The notes under the pieces: model-generated
Databases searched by the model: none
What the model was told of the DNA's origin: nothing
The model's input: the letters and a program-made list of their open reading frames with translations, nothing else
Assembly: GCA_017454745.1 (NCBI GenBank)
Contig: JAFTCL010000034.1
Coordinates: 1 to 64,000, forward strand
Length of the DNA: 64,000 nt
Reading direction: 5' to 3'
From: Kiritimatiellia bacterium
Lineage (GTDB): Bacteria; Verrucomicrobiota; Kiritimatiellia; RFP12; UBA1067
Translations under genes and position numbers: made by a program
Shown: piece after piece, positions 59,716-64,000 of the stretch
Numbering within the stretch: the stretch's first letter is position 1
Layout: every line of letters begins with the position of its first letter

Positions 59716-60785
59716 TACGGCTGCGGCGGGCAGAGGTTGATATCTGCCGGAATGGCTTTGATTGCGGCGGTCAGCAACTCAATGGTGGCGGCGGCATCGT
59801 CCAGAGAGATTACCTCGACCGGACTGTGCATATAACGCAGCGGGATGCTGATCTGCGCCACCGCCGCGCCACCGCGCTCCATGCGCATCGCCCAGGCGCA
59901 GGTGCCGGTTCCGCGTCCTGCGGCCCGGCGCTGCCAGACGATCTGATTGTCATCGGCGGTCTGTTCCAAAAGTTTGCGTACCACCGGATGGTAAGTGGGA
60001 CCGATACCGATGATCGGACCGCCGCCCAGACGGATATCGCCGATCACGGTGCGGTCATCCTTTTGGGCATCGGAAGCGAACCCGACATCCACGCACAGCC
60101 CGATGTCCGGGTTGATGTCAAACGCGGTGGTGTGGCCGCCGACCAAGCCGATCTCTTCTTGCACGCTGGCGACGACATTGAAATCGACATTCAGCTTTTC
60201 GCGGGCGAGACGCTTCATCACCTGCGTCACCACGAACGCGCCGATGCGGTTGTCGAAACCGCGGCACGAAATGCGGTTGTTCGCCAAGGGCCGCCAACCG
60301 GTATCCACAACCGCCGGTGCGCCTAGCTCGACCAGCTTCATGGCATCCTCGCGGCTCGTGGCGCCAATGTCCACCTTAATCGATTTAAGCTCGGTCGGGG
60401 CGACTTTTTTGCGCTCTTCCGCGTTCATCAAATGCGGAGGACGCACCCCGAACACACCATTGACCGGACCGTTAATGCCTTTGATCAGAATCCGCTCGGC
60501 AGCGACCAGCGGAACCGTAACCCCGCCCAACGCAGAGACGTAAAGGAATCCGTCATCGTCAATGTAATGCACGATAAAGCCGATTTCATCGCAATGGCCC
60601 TCAAGCATCACCTTGACCGGCGCACCGGCGTTAACGCGGGCGCGGAGGTTGCCGTGACGGTCAATGGCGAGATCTTTAACCTCGTCACGAAGCGACTTCG
60701 CGAGCAGCATCATTCCGTCATACTCAAACCCCGTGGGGGTGGGCATCGAAACCAAAGCTTTCAACAGTTCAAAATCAGGTTGCAT
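59715..60785 (-). CDS. M42-family metallo-aminopeptidase
   Basis: This 356-residue protein has the length and metal ligands of M42 (FrvX/glutamyl aminopeptidase/endoglucanase-like) enzymes: His and Asp in EGHCDEIGF, Asp in CRGFDNRIG, the catalytic/metal Glu pair in VQEEIGLVGG, Asp in LCVDVGFASD, and a C-terminal YMHSPVEVISLDD. The inserted PDZ-like domain is present (about 70-165). It removes N-terminal residues from peptides in the cytoplasm as a large oligomer. It lies 22 bases after the YkuD-like gene. Confidence 0.93.
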   Translation of the reverse strand: MQPDFELLKALVSMPTPTGFEYDGMMLLAKSLRDEVKDLAIDRHGNLRARVNAGAPVKVMLEGHCDEIGFIVHYIDDDGFLYVSALGGVTVPLVAAERILIKGINGPVNGVFGVRPPHLMNAEERKKVAPTELKSIKVDIGATSREDAMKLVELGAPAVVDTGWRPLANNRISCRGFDNRIGAFVVTQVMKRLAREKLNVDFNVVASVQEEIGLVGGHTTAFDINPDIGLCVDVGFASDAQKDDRTVIGDIRLGGGPIIGIGPTYHPVVRKLLEQTADDNQIVWQRRAAGRGTGTCAWAMRMERGGAAVAQISIPLRYMHSPVEVISLDDAAATIELLTAAIKAIPADINLCPPQP

Positions 60786-60807
60786 TTTTACACCTTTCGT
60801 TTTCTGG

Positions 60808-61848
60808 TTATTTGTCGACTATCGAGACCTTCGTTCCCGCCGGAAGCAAAACCGCAAGGTCGTCAATGTCGGCGTTGGAAAATCTGACAAAACCGGATTC
60901 GTCCCCCCGCCCCAGCGAGGATTCGTCCCAAGTGCCGTGAAGTCCGGCGAAAGGAACCGGCTCGCCGGTGGTGGCGCTGGAGAGCGAGATCCACCATGTA
61001 CCAAGGATGTTGCCGGGAGCGCCGTAAGGAACGGCGGGAGCGTTTCTGCGGCGGTACACCGGATGCTCAACGCTGCCGCGAACCAGATACTCGCCGGCCG
61101 CGACTTCGCCCAAACCGATGGAAAACCGTTTGAAGAAACTGCCGTTAAGCGTGAGCACGGCGGAGAAATCGCGTTTATTGACGGTAAGCCGGAAATCCGG
61201 GTATTTCAAAAGCAGAAGCTTTTGCCCGATCTTCATTTTGGACGGATCCTCAATCCGGTTGATTTTAAGCACGTAAGCGGGGTTGTTACGGTACTGTTTG
61301 CAAATGCGCGAAAACAAATCGCCCTTAACCACGGTATGCTCGATTTTTTCCGGAGCCGGCAACGTTGACAACAGCAACGCGTGATTGATTTCCGCAATCC
61401 GCCGCTCGGCATAGGCGCGAGAATCCTCCGCTTCCGGGATCTCCAACAAATCGAGGTAAATCAACCGCGCGCCCAGCAGGTCGTCCTCACGTTCCTTCTG
61501 CCGCACCAGCTCCAGAAGCCGACGCACGAATTTAGGCTGGGACTTGCTGATGGGCGGGAGCTTGGGCTGCGGCGGATCCAAAAGCGCGTTTGCCGTCTGG
61601 TTGGTGGCGTCCGCCTCCGAGCGGCGGAACAGCCCGCCCCAAAACGACGGGCGCTGGCGCGTGGCGGAGGCGTCGAAATGCGGCGCATCCTCTGCGCCGG
61701 GATTTTCCCCCTCCGGCGAAGCGGAGCACGAGCCGCCCTTAAATACGAAGTAGAGCAAAACCGGCAAAAGCAAAAGCAGCCACGCCAGCCGCCGCCACGG
61801 CGACCGTTCGGGTTCGCTAAACTCTATGCCGTACTTTCCGGGAAGCAT
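60808..61848 (-). CDS. LysM and YkuD-fold protein lacking the catalytic cysteine
   Basis: This 346-residue membrane-anchored protein has a transmembrane helix at about 20-38 (LAWLLLLLPVLLYFVF), a Pro/Ala-rich linker, helices, a LysM-like domain at about 168-220 (HTVVKGDLFSRICKQYRNNPAYVLKIN), and a YkuD L,D-transpeptidase fold at about 222-346. The His of the HGT motif is kept (His304), but the usual S-x-G-C-[IV]-R is ESGFVR, with Phe320 in place of the catalytic Cys. Classical 3-3 cross-linking activity is therefore unlikely. It may bind peptidoglycan only or use another chemistry. It sits 29 bases after glnS. Confidence 0.8.
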   Translation of the reverse strand: MLPGKYGIEFSEPERSPWRRLAWLLLLLPVLLYFVFKGGSCSASPEGENPGAEDAPHFDASATRQRPSFWGGLFRRSEADATNQTANALLDPPQPKLPPISKSQPKFVRRLLELVRQKEREDDLLGARLIYLDLLEIPEAEDSRAYAERRIAEINHALLLSTLPAPEKIEHTVVKGDLFSRICKQYRNNPAYVLKINRIEDPSKMKIGQKLLLLKYPDFRLTVNKRDFSAVLTLNGSFFKRFSIGLGEVAAGEYLVRGSVEHPVYRRRNAPAVPYGAPGNILGTWWISLSSATTGEPVPFAGLHGTWDESSLGRGDESGFVRFSNADIDDLAVLLPAGTKVSIVDK

Positions 61849-61877
61849 GCCCTAACTCCGTAACCAAATTTCGCGTT

Positions 61878-63605
61878 TCACTTCGAGGATAATTTAGACC
61901 AAGTGTCCTTAAGGGTCGCGGTGCGATTGAAAACCGGCTTGCCGGGGGCGGAGTCCGGATCCACGCAAAAATACCCGACACGCTCAAACTGGTAATTCTC
62001 GCCAACCGTAGCCTCGGCAACCGCCGGTTCGGCGTAGGCGGTCACGGTCTTCAGCGAGTCCGGGTTAAGGAACTCGGTGAAATCATGTTCCGGATCGCCG
62101 TCCGGAGCCGGCACGGTGAAGAGCCGGTCATAAAGGCGCACCTCCACCTTAACCGCGTGTTCCGCGCTTACCCAATGGATGGTTCCTTTGATTTTCCGGC
62201 CGTCCGAAGCGTTGCCACCCTGGGACTGCTCGTCATAGGTGCCGTGGATTTCGACCACCTTGCCGTCGGAGTCCTTGACCAGACTGGTGCATGTGAATAG
62301 ACACGCCCCGCGCAGCCGCACCTCACGCCCGGGAGCCATGCGGAAGAATTTCTTTTCGGGTTCCTCGCGAAAATCATCGCGCTCGATCCACAACTCACGG
62401 CCGAACGGGATTTTGCGGCTACCGGCCGACGGGTCTTCCGGATTGTTCGCCGCCTCGGCATAACGGGTCTCGCCGGCCGGGAAGTTGTCTATGACCACCT
62501 TGACCGGATCAAGCACCGCCATGCGACGCGTGGCGCGCTTGTTCAGATCGTCGCGCACGCAATACTCCAACAGGGCCAGATCGGTTTCGCTTTCGTACTT
62601 GGACACTCCGATGCGCTCGCAGAAATCGGCAATGGCGGCCGGTGTGTACCCGCGGCGGCGTAGTCCGCACACCGTCGGCATACGGGGATCGTCCCAACCG
62701 CTAACCTTGCCCTCTTCGACCAACTGGCGAAGCTTGCGCTTGGACATTACGGTATAGGTAAGGTTGAGCCGCGCGAATTCGCGCTGCTGCGGACGAATCT
62801 TCACGCCGTTGCGCACCACCAGCAGCCCCATCTCGTCGAGACGGTCCACCACCCAGTCATAAAGCGGACGGTGCACCTCGAACTCAAGGGTACACATGGA
62901 GTGGGTCACCCCTTCCAACGCATCCTCGATGGGATGGGCGAAATCGTACATCGGGTAAATGCACCACTTGTCGCCCGCATGGTAGTGCGGGGTACGGACG
63001 ATACGATAGATAACAGGATCGCGGAAATGAATGTTGGGAGACGCCATATCGATCTTGGCACGGAGACAACGCTCTCCTTCCGCAAATTCGCCGGCGCGCA
63101 TCCGGCGGAAAAGATCCAGATTCTCCTCCGGCGAGGTGTCGCGATACGGGCTCGGTGTACCCGGCTCGGTGGGAATGCCGCGATACTTCTTCCACTCCTC
63201 CTGGGAGAGCGAACAGACGTATGCGTGGCCGGACTTGATCAGGTTCTCCGCGATCTCGTACATCTGGTCGAACATATCCGATCCGCAGTAGAAATGGTCG
63301 CCCCAATCGCACCCCAGCCAGCGGATATCGTTTTGGATACTGCGGGCGAACTCGTCGGACTCTTTCGAGGGGTTGGTGTCGTCCATGCGCAAATGGCAAA
63401 CGCCGCCAAACGCCTTGGCCATACCAAAATCCACCATAATTGCCTTGGCGTGTCCGATGTGGATATACCCGTTCGGCTCAGGCGGAAAACGGGTCACCAC
63501 CAATCCGCCGGTACGGCCCGCCTCAATGTCCTCGGCAATCCACTGCCGCAAAAAATGCCGGGCGGTGTCACTCTCGCGCGCCGCCGAATCAATCACTTCG
63601 CCCAT
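61878..63605 (-). CDS. glnS: Glutaminyl-tRNA synthetase
   Basis: This 575-residue protein aligns over the full GlnRS length. It has the class I HIGH motif in PPEPNGYIHIGHAKA, DDTNPSKESDEF, the WCIYPMYDFAHPIEDA active-site stretch, the KMSKS counterpart VMSKRKL, and the two C-terminal anticodon-binding beta-barrels. It charges tRNA-Gln in the cytoplasm, meaning this organism need not rely only on the GatCAB route. Its start overlaps the end of the 3D-domain gene by 17 bases. Confidence 0.97.
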   Translation of the reverse strand: MGEVIDSAARESDTARHFLRQWIAEDIEAGRTGGLVVTRFPPEPNGYIHIGHAKAIMVDFGMAKAFGGVCHLRMDDTNPSKESDEFARSIQNDIRWLGCDWGDHFYCGSDMFDQMYEIAENLIKSGHAYVCSLSQEEWKKYRGIPTEPGTPSPYRDTSPEENLDLFRRMRAGEFAEGERCLRAKIDMASPNIHFRDPVIYRIVRTPHYHAGDKWCIYPMYDFAHPIEDALEGVTHSMCTLEFEVHRPLYDWVVDRLDEMGLLVVRNGVKIRPQQREFARLNLTYTVMSKRKLRQLVEEGKVSGWDDPRMPTVCGLRRRGYTPAAIADFCERIGVSKYESETDLALLEYCVRDDLNKRATRRMAVLDPVKVVIDNFPAGETRYAEAANNPEDPSAGSRKIPFGRELWIERDDFREEPEKKFFRMAPGREVRLRGACLFTCTSLVKDSDGKVVEIHGTYDEQSQGGNASDGRKIKGTIHWVSAEHAVKVEVRLYDRLFTVPAPDGDPEHDFTEFLNPDSLKTVTAYAEPAVAEATVGENYQFERVGYFCVDPDSAPGKPVFNRTATLKDTWSKLSSK

Positions 63606-64000
63606 TGTTCAATCTCCAAACCTTAACCTTCACCTTTTTCCTTCCCCATCGTTTTGCCTCGTCATGGGAAGAAAACCACAGATCCAACCGATTGCCGTTG
63701 ATTGCGCCGCCGCGATCCTCAACCCTCGCGTAGCCGTAACCCGGCACCTCCAGCACCGTTCCGTACGGCAATACCGAAATGTCCGCCGCCGCGGTGCCGC
63801 GTTTGGCGCGAGTGCCGCTGGCCGTTACGCCGACCTGCTTGCGCTTGCCTTTGTCCGCGCCCTTGCTAACCACCGGCGGCCCCAAGCCCATCCAGCTGCG
63901 CTCCCAGCTGCAACATTTACGGCAATTGCAGTAACCGGTGACCTCAAATTCCATCTCCTGAGGCTGGACCCCGCGCGGGGGACGGATCCGTTCCGCCAAA
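63589..64000 (-). CDS. 3D-domain (MltA/RlpA-type) protein, 5' part cut by window edge
   Basis: The C-terminal 137 codons of a minus-strand gene are present; the true start is beyond 64000. The 3D domain is complete: EVTGYCNCRKCC at its start, VGVTASGTRAKRGTAAADISVLPYGT, and VEDRGGAINGNRLDLWFSSHDEAKRWG containing the Asp-rich signature. Such double-psi beta-barrels occur in lytic transglycosylases (MltA) and resuscitation factors and act on peptidoglycan. The CNCRKCC cysteine cluster is notable and could bind metal or form disulphides. It overlaps glnS by 17 bases. Confidence 0.85.
   Translation of the reverse strand, partial: LAERIRPPRGVQPQEMEFEVTGYCNCRKCCSWERSWMGLGPPVVSKGADKGKRKQVGVTASGTRAKRGTAAADISVLPYGTVLEVPGYGYARVEDRGGAINGNRLDLWFSSHDEAKRWGRKKVKVKVWRLNNGRSD

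Noticed and set aside
1..64000. CRISPR arrays, rRNA genes or complete insertion sequences
   Set aside because: No regularly spaced repeats, rRNA sequence, or paired terminal inverted repeats with a transposase were seen; only a transposase-like start at the left edge is present.

Overview
The window looks like chromosomal DNA of a Gram-negative PVC-group bacterium, most likely Kiritimatiellota (Kiritimatiellae) or a close relative. The pointers are very long secreted proteins with autotransporter-type beta-strand repeats, PA14 and LamG-like modules, a PEP-CTERM protein (ending in a VPEP motif, a hydrophobic stretch and RRRK), many secreted polysaccharide-degrading enzymes, Tat-exported Gfo/Idh/MocA oxidoreductases, and housekeeping proteins of generic Gram-negative type. 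This placement is inference; there is no rRNA in the window.

Layout. 1-3610 is an accessory, decaying stretch: the start of a possible transposase, an intact YhcG/DUF1016 nuclease, a RhuM-type gene with a frameshift and an internal deletion, a winged-helix ORF with a slipped 22-bp repeat, and a Fic gene with two frameshifts. Three of these genes share a TG(A/G)TATAATCTT promoter core, and two share a 52-bp repeat. 3811-13109 holds a 1911-residue surface protein, a GH123-like/DUF4091 glycosidase and a two-headed esterase. 13264-19928 is a tight operon: class II aldolase, panB, a ketosynthase and an AT-DH-phosphopantetheinyl transferase protein. Together the last two look like a split, reduced enediyne-type polyketide synthase without a recognisable ACP or ketoreductase. 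20130-23319 is an operon of four small secreted proteins, the last one PEP-CTERM, behind a strong sigma70-type promoter. Then come tRNA-Arg, ung and rhaA.

25813-44260 is mainly carbohydrate processing. It contains a GH39-like/GH88 fusion coupled to an ABC permease, a GDPD lipoprotein, a GH106 alpha-L-rhamnosidase, and an exported oxidoreductase followed by two paralogous secreted proteins with different C-terminal domains. Housekeeping genes (tRNA-Glu, ribD, a flippase, trmO, a HAD phosphatase) are interspersed. 44295-48361 (minus) is a metallophosphoesterase-miaB-RumA-type methyltransferase operon. 48653-52744 is a phosphodiesterase fused to LamG and beta-repeat modules. 52797-64000 (minus) is a long run of genes: a 3D-domain protein, glnS, a YkuD-fold protein lacking the catalytic Cys, an M42 peptidase, GT4, a DUF5107-TPR protein, DRTGG, CBS-HATPase, yicC and trmJ.

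Working together: GH106, RhaA and possibly the class II aldolase could form an L-rhamnose route. The GH88, GH123-like, esterase and GH39-like enzymes fit growth on complex glycans. The panB-KS-AT/DH/PPTase operon is the best candidate for an undescribed system, because it brings together pantothenate supply, phosphopantetheine transfer and condensing chemistry.
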